Assembly: GCA_025504975.1 (NCBI GenBank)
Contig: JANUWI010000008.1
Coordinates: forward strand, 62,001 to 126,000
Reading direction: 5' to 3'
Length of the DNA stretch: 64,000 bases
DNA from: Plenodomus lindquistii
Taxonomy: Eukaryota; Ascomycota; Dothideomycetes; Pleosporales; Leptosphaeriaceae
A program made the translations under genes and the position numbers. Every line of letters starts with the position of its first letter. The stretch's first letter is position 1. Below are positions 21,453-33,895 of this stretch, one piece after another. Under the pieces are notes generated by a model. It was not told where the DNA came from and ran no database searches. It was given only the letters and a program-made list of their open reading frames with translations.

Positions 21453-21742
21453 CTTTGCAGCCTCTCCTCTCAATCACCCGTTGCAGTTCCTAACCACACA
21501 TCCAACGCCAAACACACGCTGCGGCGCGAAGAATCCCCCCATCGTCGGCTCTAACCCCAACACGGAAGGCGGTCTCGGCCGGCAAAACCATAGCTGCGAC
21601 GCCCGCGCAACACTAAAACACCACGTTTCAACAGCTCCCCCTCTCCAACCCCCTCCCCCATTGCAACCTGTGCCAGGGGCTGTAAAAGGAAACTACTTAT
21701 AACGACGTACGCCAGCTCCCCAAGGAGCGACACACCAACATC
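21453..21742. promoter_or_regulatory. Bidirectional promoter between uS13m and cyclophilin
   Basis: Only 290 bases separate the two divergent start codons, so both promoters must share this space. A TATA-like TTATAA lies at 21697-21702, 41 bases before the cyclophilin ATG. A C-rich stretch covers roughly 21600-21665. Confidence 0.5.
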
Positions 21743-23026
21743 ATGGCTTCTATTCAGCGATTGATGATCAGCTTTATGCTGATCTTGTCGTTTGCTTTTG
21801 TCTTCTTTGCTCAGGCTTCTGAGGCTACAAAGGGGCCTAAGATTACGCACAAGGTATGTCATGTTTAACAACTACGTCGACGAATGATTGGAAGAGCAAT
21901 GGGGGCTAATTGGGTATAGGTGTACTTTGACATTACCCACGGTGATGAGGAGCTCGGCCGCGTGGTTATCGGGCTGTATGGCAAGACTGTGCCCAAGACT
22001 GCGGAGAACTTCCGGTATGGTGGCGTCTGGTTGTGGTGGATGTGGGGATGTTTGCTGATTGTGCGTGTAGGGCCCTTGCTACTGGCGAGAAGGGATTCGG
22101 ATATCAGGGCTCGACTTTCCACCGCGTTATTAAGAACTTTATGATTCAAGGTGTACGTTCTCATCGTCCTATCCTCTGTACAATCGGCAGCAACTGACAA
22201 ATGATTAGGGCGACTTCACAAATCACGATGGCACAGGTGGCAAGTCCATCTACGGCGCCAAGTTTCCCGACGAGAACTTCAAGCTCAAGCACACCCGCAA
22301 GGGCCTCATGTCCATGGCCAATAGTGGCCGTGACACCAATGGGCAGGTCATCCCCCTTCCTTACATCGCCCCCACCGCTCAAAACGTGTTACACGCTCCC
22401 ACCCTTCTTACCCTTCCGCACCCCTTCTCACCTGGCAATGCGATTGCTAATATCATGTTCTTTACAGATCTCAATTCTTCATCACCACCGTTGTAACTAG
22501 CTGGCTCGACGGCAAGCATGTCGTCTTCGGCGAGGTCCTCGAAGGCTACGAAATCGTCGAGAAGATTGAAAACGTCCCCAAAGGCAGCGGCGACAAGCCT
22601 GTCAAGCCCGTCAAGATTGCCAAGAGCGGCGAGCTCGAGGTCCCCGCGGAAGGTATACACGCTGAACTCTGACTCGAGTATGCCGACGGCGTGCTCCGGG
22701 TGACGACGTAGCATACGCAAGGGAACGCTGGCTGATTTGTTCTTTCTGCGCTTCAAGATCTCTACGGTGTTGCGGAGCCGGCTACCCCCGGTGATAATCT
22801 CGACGTTACGGCTGGAACGAACAAGGAACAGGCTACTATCCAGTCGGAGTCGACAAAATCTTCCATTCCGGGACTGGCGGCTGCGGCTGTAACTACGGGA
22901 TCTGCGGAGGGACTATCGCTTGGGCAAAAGGTGTTCTTTATTGGCTGTATTGCGGCGGTTTGCACGCTGTTTCTCAAGTCTAGAGGTAGTGGGAATGGGG
23001 TTGGAAAGAGCAGGAGCATGGCTTAG
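21743..23026 (+). CDS. ER-type cyclophilin (peptidyl-prolyl isomerase B) with two possible C-termini
   Basis: Six exons: 21743-21853, 21920-22014, 22071-22152, 22209-22342, 22468-22652 and 22758-23026; 291 residues when fully spliced. A signal peptide (hydrophobic residues 9-24) leads into a complete cyclophilin domain with FHRVIKNFMIQGGDF, MSMANSG and NGSQFFITT, which carry the catalytic Arg and proline pocket. It should catalyse proline isomerisation in the ER or secretory pathway. The exon 4-5 junction only works with a GC donor (22343), giving NGSQFF. If the last intron (22653-22757) is retained, translation stops at 22670-22672 after HAEL, making a 208-residue soluble form; if removed, a tail with a membrane segment (KVFFIGCIAAVCTLFL) is added. 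Confidence 0.92.
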
Positions 23027-24165
23027 ATGTTACGATGTACATGACATTGAAAATGAGAGACAAAAATTTGTGTTTATGAATTCGCCTGGCTCTGTGGTGG
23101 GATTGAGTGATGCTATGTAGTCTGTCGTGTATTCTTCAGGCTCACCTGTACAGATTGGTCGCCAGACGGAGTATCACCAGTAGCCATCATACGTACTTAT
23201 CAGAGTAGATGACTGACCACGGCATGGGCTTGTTGCCATCATACGTATTTAAGTGTTGTGTGAGAGATTAGCAAGTTCTGATGCAGTGATGTCAGCACAG
23301 TGTATTATGATATCAGACACAGCATACGGTTTTGATGCTGTAGGCCACAGGGAGCACTATAATATTACGCATGATGCATCTTGCTCAAGTCGTAGCCCTA
23401 AAAGGTCTCCAGGATTACAAGATTGGGAGTGCTCTGTATGAGTACACTTTCATCATGCCACAGTGTAGTTCTCACTCCACACCCCCACGCTTAGAGGAGC
23501 CGCTAGGTGTCATCGTTTGTCTGCATGTGATACAGTCTTGGAAGATTGCCTGCTAAAGGTGTGGCAAACCTGGTGGCCAAGCACGAGGAGGCAATAGAAC
23601 GGGCAGGTAACAGGATGCCGCTGCATTCAACTGCATTACACAACTGCACAGGCAACATGACGAGCCTATGACCAGGATCGAATCCAACAGAAATCGTTAG
23701 GCGTCTCACCGCCCACTCTCACCGACTCGCCACATTCGCAGCTGGCAAGCGAGAAAGTCCAGGGTCCAAGCGCCCGCGCTACTTTGCTCAGGGTGTTATC
23801 GCCCTAAAATTCTCAGTCCCTCCCCATCACCAACCCCCAAAAATCTCCTCAGTGTGCTTTTACACGATCCCACCTACTCATTCCCTGTGAAGTCCTTCCT
23901 TTTGGTCTTCACGCTTTTTCTCTTCTCGTTTTCTTCAGGACAGAGGCGTTCCCTTCTTTCCTGTCAAGACGAGTCTCAGGCGCGTTTCTGCCTTAGATTT
24001 CGAGTTTCGTCACCACGAAACCTGCCAGGCCTTGTCTGTCGCTCACCGTCGAGTCAGCCAGACACTAGACAGTAGTCGCCGACATATCGCACGATATCTC
24101 GCAGCATCACTCGAACAACACCAACACCTTCACTACGCTCAGCTCACGACACCACCTCCTCCATC
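23027..24165. other. Intergenic, includes pyrimidine-rich leader of DED1
   Basis: No gene was recognised. The last 290 bases before the DED1 ATG are rich in CT runs (for example around 23890-23935), typical of promoters and 5' leaders of highly expressed fungal genes. A stretch around 23690-23830 is C-rich without repeats. Confidence 0.5.
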
Positions 24166-26323
24166 ATGGCTGAACAACTCGACATGGGTCGTCTGAACCT
24201 CAACGACTCGCAGCACGCTCCCAACGGCTTCAACGGCGAGCGCTCTGCCTACATTCCCCCTCATCTTCGTGGCCGCCCAGGTGGTGGCCCCGGTGGCCCC
24301 GCTCCCATGGATGGCCCGCCTCCCATGATGAACGGCGGCGGTCCTGGCATCGGCGGCAGTGCTTGGGGACCCGCTCCAGGGTAAGTCAACATGACATGCC
24401 AAAACCACTTCAGCAGCATACTAACGAAACACAGCCAAGGACCTCCCCAAAACCTCAATGGCGGCGGTCCTGGCGGCTGGGCCAACGCCCCCAACTTCAC
24501 TCCCCGCGGTCGCGACGGTCCCCAGGGCGGCGGTGGATGGGGCGGTGCTCCTCAGGGCAGGTTCGACCCCGGCGCGTACGGCAAGCCCGGCGGTGGTGCT
24601 GGAGGCGGCGGCGCTGCTCGCGGCTCTGGTGATGGTCAGTGGAAGGATGGAAAGCACGTTCCTGGCCCCTCCAATCAGCGCCTCGAGCGTGATCTGTTCG
24701 GCATTCCCAACGACCCCTCCAAGCAGCAGACTGGTATCAACTTCGAGAAGTACGATGACATTCCCGTCGAGGCTTCCGGCCAGGGCGTTCCAGAACCCGT
24801 CACACGCTTCACAAATCCTCCTCTGGACGACCATCTCTTGAGCAACATCGAGCTCTCTGGCTACAAGGTCCCCACTCCTGTCCAGAAGTACTCTATTCCC
24901 ATCGTCATGGGAGGCCGCGATCTCATGGCTTGTGCTCAGACTGGTTCCGGAAAGACTGGTGGTTTCCTCTTCCCCATTTTGGCCCAGAACTTCGTCAACG
25001 GACCCTCCCCTCCCCCTCAGGCACAGGCTGGTGGCTACGGACGCCAGCGCAAGGCTTACCCCACTTCCTTGGTCCTTGCCCCCACTCGTGAACTGGTTTC
25101 CCAGATTTTCGAGGAGGCCCGCAAGTTCGCCTACCGCTCATGGGTCCGCCCTTGTGTCGTCTACGGCGGTGCCGACATTGGCTCCCAGCTTCGCCAGATC
25201 GAGCGTGGCTGTGATCTTCTCGTCGCTACTCCCGGTCGTCTCGTCGACTTGATCGAGCGTGGCCGCATCTCCCTTGCCAACATCAAGTACCTCGTCCTCG
25301 ATGAGGCTGATCGCATGTTGGACATGGGTTTCGAACCTCAGATTCGCCGTATCGTCGAGGGCGAGGACATGCCCCCCACGGCTGCCCGCCAGACGCTCAT
25401 GTTTTCAGCCACCTTCCCCCGCGACATCCAGATGCTCGCCCGTGACTTCTTGAAGGAGTACATCTTCCTTTCTGTTGGTCGTGTCGGATCTACTTCTGAG
25501 AACATTACCCAGAAGATCGAGTACGTTGAGGATGGCGACAAGCGCTCCGTTCTTCTCGACATTCTTCACACTCACGGTGCTGGTCTCACCCTTATCTTCG
25601 TCGAGACCAAGCGCATGGCCGACTCTTTGTCCGACTTCTTGATTAACCAGGGCTTCCCTGCCACTTCTATTCACGGTGACCGCACTCAGCGTGAGCGTGA
25701 GAAGGCTCTTGAGATGTTCCGTAACGGTCGTTGCCCCATCTTGGTCGCCACGGCTGTTGCTGCGCGAGGTACGTTGACCATAATACACTTTGAGATACTC
25801 CCAACTAACGTACGATACCTGTAAAGGCCTGGACATTCCGAATGTCACCCATGTAGTGAACTATGATCTTCCCACTGACATCGACGATTACGTCCATCGT
25901 ATTGGTCGTACCGGACGTGCTGGAAACACTGGTATTGCAACAGCATTCTTCAACCGCGGCAACCGCGGTGTTGTTCGCGACCTGCTTGACCTGCTCAAGG
26001 AGGCCAACCAGGAGGTGCCCAGCTTCCTCGAGTCCATTGCCCGCGAAGGCTCCGGCTTTGGTGGTGGTCGTGGAGGACGCGGAGGCGGCCGTGGCCGTGG
26101 GAGCGCTGCTACTCGCGATGTCCGTCGCATGGGCGGTGGCGGTGGCATGGGCGGCGGCGGCTGGGGTGGTGCTCCTCAGGGAGGCTACGGCGGCGGCTAC
26201 GGTGGTGCCCCGGCTCCTGGTGGCTACGCTCCTCCCCCTGCTTCAGGAGGCTATGGAGGTGGCGGCGGCTACGGTGGAGGCTACGGCAACCCATCTGGCC
26301 CCGGCGGCAATTCATGGTGGTAA
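24166..26323 (+). CDS. DED1: ATP-dependent DEAD-box RNA helicase Ded1
   Basis: Exons 24166-24380, 24435-25768 and 25827-26323 encode 681 residues; introns of 54 and 58 nt begin GTAAGT and GTACGT. Motifs in order: Q motif GYKVPTPVQKYSIP, motif I AQTGSGKT, Ia PTRELVSQ, II DEAD, III SAT, then the second RecA lobe ending in HRIGRTGRAG. The second intron falls in motif V (ARG|LD). N- and C-terminal tails are Gly-, Arg- and Ser-rich (RGG type), as in Ded1/DDX3, which unwinds mRNA leaders during scanning and translation initiation in the cytoplasm. Length and start match the family. Codon use is strongly C-biased at third positions, consistent with high expression. Confidence 0.95.
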
Positions 26324-27789
26324 ATACCACCCAGAACGCTTCACGATCAGGCCAGCCCAGGACTATATTTCCTCTGCTTCGATACCCTGGGACTTCGTGT
26401 CGCATTCTTTAACGGCCTACGTTTCCTTTCTTCTTATACACCATTCCAAACGACTCATGCGCTTCCTTTCTGGCTTCCATGGATCGATACGGAACTGCGG
26501 AATCTCATACCCCATTCAGCATATAGACAGCGACTGTTTCTGAGCGGATCTGCCTCTTTTCGAGCTCTACTTGCACAGGATACCCTTTCGACGCTTTTGT
26601 GTCGAGCTTGAGCCTTGATGGCAGGACCGCCCGCCTCTCCACGGATAGGCATGCATTACGAACACTTTATGTCTTCGCAACTTTGCTAAGCATGCTGCTT
26701 GGGGGACATTTTAGATCTCGTTATTCCGGGCTTCCACACGCGGACGGCCCCTTTCCCAGCGATTTCCCATCTACGATAAAAGCGATTCCTTTCCCCTGGT
26801 CAGACTTCTTTGGCAACAACGTCTTTCTTTGTCGTCCTCTTGTCCCGCGTTTCTCCACACGCGGAGGAACAGAGCGTGACTGGCTGTGCAGGACGACGAA
26901 AGAAGAAGTGTGCTAGTAATGACATGGCACAATCGACGGCGTTGATGAGGGTTGCCAAGTTGCACCCCAAACGCAATTCATGACGGAGGATACCCCGGTT
27001 CTTTGCGGTGACCATCATGTGGCTGTTCTTTGATGGCTGGCTCGGGCAGGCAGAGGCATCATGAAGAGTTGTTTACGGCTTTTTAGATACCCAAAGCGTC
27101 TTTTCGAGCATAGCCAGGGTGCGGAACTGCAGTGAATGACTTGGGCCAAGGGAATCTCATAAAAGCATAGTTTCGAGCATGTGATCCGTTAGATAGATTA
27201 GCATGGGCTGTGTATATGCATGGCTTGTGCGTTGAATGCATATGATTGATGCTTGCACTCTTCTTCATTGTGCTGTAAGGTCCTGATTGGTCTTGACTGA
27301 TGTTGCGCGCATCTGGAGTCGTAACCATTACGCTTCGATGGAGAAACTCTGACTATACATGTACACTACTCTGTGCACGCCAGGCATATATGAGACGTCT
27401 AGTCATCAAGCAAATTAGACACTCAACGCTGCGACCTCTTCCTCGCTATACCATTCAAGAAGACGTTGGAAATGACCTTCTTGTACACGAACGGCGCAAC
27501 ATTGATCCTTGGCCGAGAAATTGGTGATGCAAGTCGCATGGGCTGGGGGGCTTATGCGCGTCCGACACCAAGGGATTCTTAGCGTCGTGAGCATGGACAT
27601 GGCGCTTTCCGAGCGTCGCATGCAGTCTCAACCTATGACCACACATTCAATCAAAGACGAGGCGCCGAACCATTGATTCATTCGTCTCTTGACGCGACAA
27701 TCGCCAAAAGGCTGAACCGAACCACCCAGATAGGCTTGCGATTTCTGAGTTGGTGTGATAGTCGGAGCGGATCCTCGTCTCTCGTCGCC
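26324..27789. other. Intergenic, about 1.5 kb, no gene recognised
   Basis: This holds the DED1 3' flank and the promoter of the INO80-subunit gene. Only short frames without motifs are present on either strand. Confidence 0.5.
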
Positions 27790-30229
27790 ATGGAAGACGC
27801 GCCGGCTGCACGCGCAGAAGAGCCCGACACGAGGAACAGCCTGCGACACATTCTCGCAGACCCGGCCATGGAAGACACGAAGCCATCGCCGTCACTCGCC
27901 AACACGCCTGCGCCCGAAGACAGCGAAGCGGGAGGCGATGCGCAGCTAGCGACAGACACGGATGCATCGAGGCCATACTATACCGCGACCACGACAACCA
28001 CGCGGCGCAATGCAAATGGCAGTGTTTCGTCCGTCTACAGCGGCAACAAGATCAAGCACTTGAAAAAGGACGACGGCATCCCGCTGTGGCGCAAGGACAT
28101 CCAGTACGACTTCCTCAAGCTCGTGTTTGAGGACGAGCAGCGCGTCTTCACCAAGCTGTCGGACAAGACGAGCGGCCACACGTTTGCCGACATCTACCTC
28201 GATGCCATGGCGGGCAGTAGCAAGTGCAGCAAGATCCTCAAGGACAAGCTGCTGACGGAGCGCCCGGCCGCCATCAACATGGCCATGGTGTGTCTGCTCG
28301 TCAACGTCGGGCGCATGAACACGACCCTCAACTGTAAGACGTCTCGAGAGCTGCACTTTGCGCCTGCTGACATGCCACAGTCTTTCCCGAGATGCGCGCA
28401 CAACTACGAACCTACCATTCGATCCCCTCGCTCCAGGCCCACCAAGACCCAAACGCCTACAAACAACTCCAGGATGCGCCGCGGCTCAAGTCGATCCTCA
28501 AGGGCGCCACCGAAGACAAGGAGCAGCCCAGCACCATTGAAGAGATCATGGCGGCCACGGTCCCACGCACAAACCCCGTCAATCTCATCTTTGTCCTCTC
28601 GCAGTACGCCCCCAAGATCTCAGAACTCCACTTCTTCCCACCACGCGACTTCTTCGACCTCGTCATGCGCTCCAATCTTAGCAGCAAGAGCCGTGCCACC
28701 GCGTTTTTGTGGCTCATGTGGTGGTACCTCGAGAGCGACTTCTCCAAGGACGCCGCGGAGAAGAACCCTTTTGGCAATGGACAGCTGGGACCCGCCGACG
28801 ATCCTGCTACGGCCGAGTTCCCAATCAAGTGTCCGCCGTTTGACATTTTGACGCCCGAACAGGAGGCGCTGGAGAATGTGGACACGCCTGAGGAGAAGGC
28901 ATTTGGGGAGATCAAGCGTAAGGAGAGGACGGCGATTCTTGCTAGTGACATGGCGCCGGTCGTCACGGGGCCGAAGAGGACGAACAAGAAGGGTGAGGCT
29001 ATCGCTTTCACATTGCTGTTAAAGGGCAGAACTGACGCCTAGCAGCATTTAACCAGAACCCCGTCTTCTCAGTTTTGGCAGACGATGGCGCTTCTACCCC
29101 TGGCAGAGATCGACAGTCGCCTTCCCACGGTTCGTCCCCCAATCCCGCACTCCCCACAATCCTCTCTCTCAAACTAACACCACAACCAGGCTCAGCACGC
29201 GGCCGCACCAAACTTGCCAAGTCGCTCGTTGAGCGCGACTACCCCTCCGACACTGACCGCACGCGCTCCGCCTCCCCCCCTGCTTCCGTCTACAACATGA
29301 CGAGCAAGAAACCCGCCGCGACACCCAACATGCGCATCAACACGCTCCTCAACGACGACAACCACCCTTCTTCCTCGTCTCCCGCACCCAAAGGCCCCGG
29401 CCGTGGAAATTGGAGTCGCAGCCGCACATCAGGCATCCACCACCCCAGCAGCGCCGCGCGAACCTTCAAATCGCGCCTCGATGCCACCGCCTCGCAAGAC
29501 GGTGCATCCCCCTCCACCAACGCCCCGACCTTCAACGGCCCCCACGGCTTCTACCTCCCACTCAACGGCTCGGATCCCTCGCACAAGCGCACCCGCCCAC
29601 TGACCCAACACCAACTCGCCGTCGAACAATACCGCCGCCGCCGCGTCGACGTGATCCTCTCCCGCAGCCTACGCGCCGAATACGCAGCTGCAGCCCGACG
29701 GCGCCGCCATGCAAACCCCATTATGCTATCCTGGATACGCTGCAAAGGCATGCCAGATGGCTACGATACCGACGAGGAAAGTCACAACCAAAGCCGCTAT
29801 TACGGCGATGAAGCGGGAATGGGGACTAAGACTCCGCCGCCTATGCCGGCTGGCCTTGTCCCGTTGGATTTTGGCGGCGAAGTTAACGATCATGGCGAGG
29901 AATCTTATTATCGGGCTAAGATGTTGGGGAGAGCGTTGAGGAGGGTGGAGAGGTGGGAGGGGAGGGGTGTGGGGAGGAGGAGGGGGAATGGAAAGGGTGG
30001 GGATGCGGATGGTGATGGAGATGCGGATGGGCAGGGGGGTTTGGAAGAGAGGGAACGCGAGGAGAGGATGGCGTTGAGGGAGGAGGAGAGCGAGAGTGAG
30101 GATGAGGTTATGGGGGATGTGGAGGATACGGTTTTGAGAGGGGAGGAGAGCGAGGATGAGGATGAGAGTGAGGATGAGAGGTGGGAGGGGGATGCGAGGG
30201 TTTTGCCGCCATTGGGGAGGTTGAGATGA
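27790..30229 (+). CDS. IES1: INO80 chromatin-remodelling complex subunit, Ies1-like
   Basis: Exons 27790-28333, 28381-28992, 29043-29129 and 29190-30229 encode 760 residues. Introns are 47, 50 and 60 nt; the last is in frame and easy to miss (donor GTTCGT, branch ACTAAC, acceptor AACCAG). The conserved core includes KHLKKDDGIPLWRKDIQYDF, then a helical block with SSKCSKILKDKLL, which I associate with fungal Ies1. The C-terminal half carries a second conserved basic block (RRRRVDVILSRSLRAEYAAA) and finally an acidic Asp/Glu/Arg-rich tail. Ies1 binds the INO80 complex, which slides nucleosomes and exchanges H2A.Z in the nucleus. Assignment is from remembered family motifs; the catalytic function belongs to the Ino80 ATPase, not to this subunit. 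Confidence 0.72.
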
Positions 30230-31670
30230 TTGAGAATGTGGATTGAAAGGGTTAGGTTAGGGTCGCAATGGCGTTTAGGGTCTGGCAATGGATACGAAAT
30301 ATGGGAGATGGGCATAAGAATTGGCGTATTCTTCACAGGCCGAGAATATCAGGTTATCATTGTAGAGTGTATTGTACATCAATCAACAGTTCAGTACTTA
30401 AAACTATGCAGGAACACGGAAATTCTGTTTAATTGCAAAGTATGCCATGTTACGGCAATGTTGGATATATATATATATATCTACATGCATGTAGTCTTCC
30501 AACATATACATGTCTCTTTGTACATTTTTATTAACATGAGATGAGGTGGGTAACTAGAGGGTGGGGAAGTGTGTAGTTAGTGATTTCGTAGTGTTCACTT
30601 AGAGACAGTGAGAGGAGAGAGGGAAGCGGGGGATGCTGTGTTGTGGAGGTAATGGTGGGTATGTATATGGTCGAAGATGTTAGTAGTCTACATTCTCCAA
30701 ACCCCACACCCCATTTCGCTCCGCGTTCAAGCCGCCCGTCATGAAATGGTGTTGTAAAAGACAGTCGGATTTCACTAGCAGTCACTAGCAGCAACGGGTC
30801 TAGACGTCTCTGTAAGTCACGGCCACCTTTTTCCCTTCTCGTCTTCTTGGTGAGTTTGATGGTACGGTATAGTGGTGTGAGATGTTGCTTTGCTACCTTG
30901 GTTCTGCTAGACGACGTGGACATCTGGCTTTGTTCCCCTCTTAGTGATTGAAGGAAGTTTGGGAATATCACGAATGCGAACAATGTCCTTTTCAGGTCCT
31001 TGAGACCGTCACGTCATTTCGACTAGCTGACCGTCTTGTGAATACCTTCTAGGAAGCTATCCCGCATACCTTCCATTGGTTATATCCCCGTCTGCAGCTT
31101 CAAGAACCGCACACCGCAGTCCTGTAAGTCGTTGCGGTGTGCATATTTTGGTACGGTCAGCTTCCCCTGCTGTGCCACCCCTCCAGCCGTCGCAAAGAGG
31201 GGTAGACGAATGCAAAGGCAGGGATGCATCTTACGTCAGCTCAGCCCTGCGACCCAAGAGGCCTGCGACAATCCCTACATGAGTCGACGCCGCCACCGCT
31301 CTCGCCCGATATCGATATCGTGCCGCGTGTCTGGCTCGAATCTGGCTGCTGGTATTAAGGGCGACTGTGAGCTGAGACTGCAGCGGATGCAGCCAGATCC
31401 TGCGTTCGCTTCTCATCTCAGCTCCGAACGCAACTGCAACTGGGCGGATCGATTACTCGCTACTGTACCTACCGAGTTGAGTACCTAGGCCACCACACCC
31501 CCGTCATTGTCAGAATCGTATCGCACTGCACTCCACTCTGCTGAGTGTCAGCCACACATCGGTACTGTGCGCTTTTCCAGGCCTACGCCCCCAGATCGAC
31601 ACTCTTTCGACCCACTTGGTTTCGGTGGTGCTCGGCGCGGGCGGGCGTGAGCCACACACACACATGAAGT
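30230..31670. other. Intergenic, about 1.4 kb, promoter side of the Zn2Cys6 gene
   Basis: This contains a (TA)n run at about 30464-30480. A minus-strand frame at about 30531-30920 starts with a Lys/Arg-rich segment (TIKLTKKTRREKGG) after an ATG, but has no recognisable domain and a repeat-like 3' half. It is too weak to call a gene. Confidence 0.45.
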
Positions 31671-33470
31671 ATGCCCAATGTAGGTAGGCCGTCGAAAGGG
31701 TGCAAGAATTGCCGGGATCGAAAGGTCAAGGTGAGTCAGCAGGGTTTCCATCTCTCCGTCTATCGCGGGGGCGACCTTGCTGATGGTTGGGTTTAGTGTG
31801 ACCAGAAGCGACCATCGTGCTCGCAATGCCTTAGGGCGCAGAAAGAGTGTCATGGTTATCGTGATCCGTTGTCTTTGATGTTTAAGAATGAGAGTGTGGT
31901 TGTGGCGCGTAAGGCTGAGAGGCGGTATGAAGAGTTGGCCAGGGCGAAGGGAGAGAATAGGAGAAATAGGGAGACGGAAGTATCTTCCGTCGACAACGCG
32001 TATACTTTCGGACACGAAACTGAGTCGAGTCCTGGTGAATCGAACTCGGAGCTTACGCCATGGTCGCGGTATCCTATGCCAGAGAGTGTAATGAGGGTAC
32101 TCGAACCGTCGATTGAGCAGCTAGCTCAGGGCTTCTTCATCGCCAACTACGTTGCTCAACCTGGACTCATTCCTAGGGGTCAGTTTGAGTGGGTCACAGA
32201 GCTTCTCTGCCGCGACGACGTGGATGAAGCATTGCGAGAAAGTGTCAATGCTGCAAGTCTCGCTGGCTTCGCAAATGCCTACAAAAATCCAGCGATCATG
32301 CGAAAGGCCCAAATAGCCTATGGTACCGCTCTCCGCTCCACAAACGCCTCCCTCCGTGTTCCAGAATTGGCTGTCAAAGACAGCGTCCTGGTGTCTGTCA
32401 TTATGCTGGGCATGTATGAAAACATGATCTTCCGCGACAAGTGCTCCATCGAAGCATGGGCCAAACACGTCCGTGGCGCATGCATGCTCATCAACATGCG
32501 AGGTCCCGCACAATTTCGATCCAGTATCGGCCGCCGCGTCTTCCATCAATTCTATGGCAATGCCTTGCTCGTTGCGCTGGAGACGGGCACTACGGTGCCT
32601 GAGGGGCTGAAGGACCTGTACGAAAGCTTGCGGCCAAGTAGCGACTACGAAGTCCATGGTCGCCAGTGGACGACGAGAATCGTGGAAGTCATGTCAGACG
32701 CGATCAATCTGAATCAAGACCGCGTATCGGGTCCCCAGGCAATGCTCGACCGCGCCCTCCAAATCGATCGCGAACTTGAAGAAGTCAAATCGTTAATGCC
32801 GAGTATCTGGCACTACGAAACAGTCCACCTGAATCGACCTTCGCCCTTCCTCTGCGGAAACTGCTACAGCGTCTACATTGACCCCTGGATCGCGCAAATG
32901 TGGAATCACCTCCGCAGCAGCCGCATGTACCTCTACAAAGCCGTTCGCGAAAACATCCGCAAAGGGTGCGAAGACTACGACCCCCCCATCTTCAGCCCCG
33001 CAGAAGTGCTCCCGCAGAAACTCCGCGCAGAACAAGTCATGCGTGCCACCATTCACGGCATCATAGCCTCTGTCCCGCAAATCACAGGTATGATTCCTTT
33101 CCCGGCTGTAAGCGATTGCCAAAAGTTCATGGCCAAGTCACCGTCTGCGCCTGAAGTGCGATGTGCACCGCATCCGCCTCTTCAACCGCCCGGCACATTT
33201 ATAGATCGGGCAAAGAGCCCTGGTATGATGCATTTGATTTGGCCGTTGTATGCGGCGGGACAGAGCGATATGGCAACGCGGGAGATGAGGGAATGGTGTA
33301 TTATGGTATTGCAGTTTTTAGCGAGGAGTCTTGGGACGAGACAGGCTGTTGTGCTGGCGGAGGAGTTGAAGCAGACGCAGAAGGTGGGGAGGAGGACGGG
33401 GAGTGTGACGGATATTCTAGAGGAGATGGATTTCTTTTTTGATAAGGGACCGATTCCGCAGAATGGATGA
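31671..33470 (+). CDS. Zn2Cys6 fungal transcription factor
   Basis: Exons 31671-31730 and 31797-33470 encode 577 residues. The 66-nt intron falls inside the zinc cluster, a common position. Residues 11-37 give C-x2-C-x6-C-x6-C-x2-C-x6-C (starting GCKNCRDRKVKC), the Zn2Cys6 binuclear cluster that binds CGG-type half sites. The remainder is a long helical region typical of the fungal-specific regulatory domain, with no clear coiled-coil linker. Target genes are unknown. It lies upstream of a PLAC8 gene and 4 kb from a Ppo oxygenase; a regulatory link is possible but unsupported by sequence. Confidence 0.9.
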
Positions 33471-33895
33471 GAGATGGCTTTGCATTACTGGTTTTGCTTT
33501 AAGAGATTGTGATGAGATGTGCGAGATACTGGGTCGAGGGCGCTGATCTTCTTGGGGCTGGGGTTGGTCACACTTTACTACTCGTACAGTGAGGTTGAAG
33601 TCACCGCACATGCGCTTTCCACTCTTGATATAATTGCTTCCTTCTGGCTCGCCACTTTTCAGAAATTGCAGTCGTTGCCTCTTTCTCTATATTATCAAGT
33701 AAAACATGCCGCTCTTGTTAAATCGCGTGGTTCTACGATTCTTATCTTGCCACGACACCCACCCGTCGCCGCCAGCCCGTCATCCACCATTGTCCATAAT
33801 CCGCCCATCCGCTACCCGTACTTGACTGGCGGCACTCTCAAAACATTGTAGCGCACCCTTCTACCCTATAGCACTTTTATCACTACCCAGCGAAA
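33471..33895. other. Intergenic between the Zn2Cys6 and PLAC8 genes
   Basis: About 425 bases between two genes in the same orientation. It has short AT- and CT-rich stretches before the PLAC8 start, and no gene is seen. Confidence 0.4.

Noticed and set aside
23671..23695. GGATCGAATCC resembling a tRNA T-arm box
   Set aside because: It lacks the TTC of the B box, and no A box or foldable cloverleaf is found upstream.
30531..30983. 150-codon minus frame in the gap before the Zn2Cys6 gene
   Set aside because: Only the Lys/Arg-rich start looks protein-like; the second half is a translation of simple CT-rich sequence and there is no domain.
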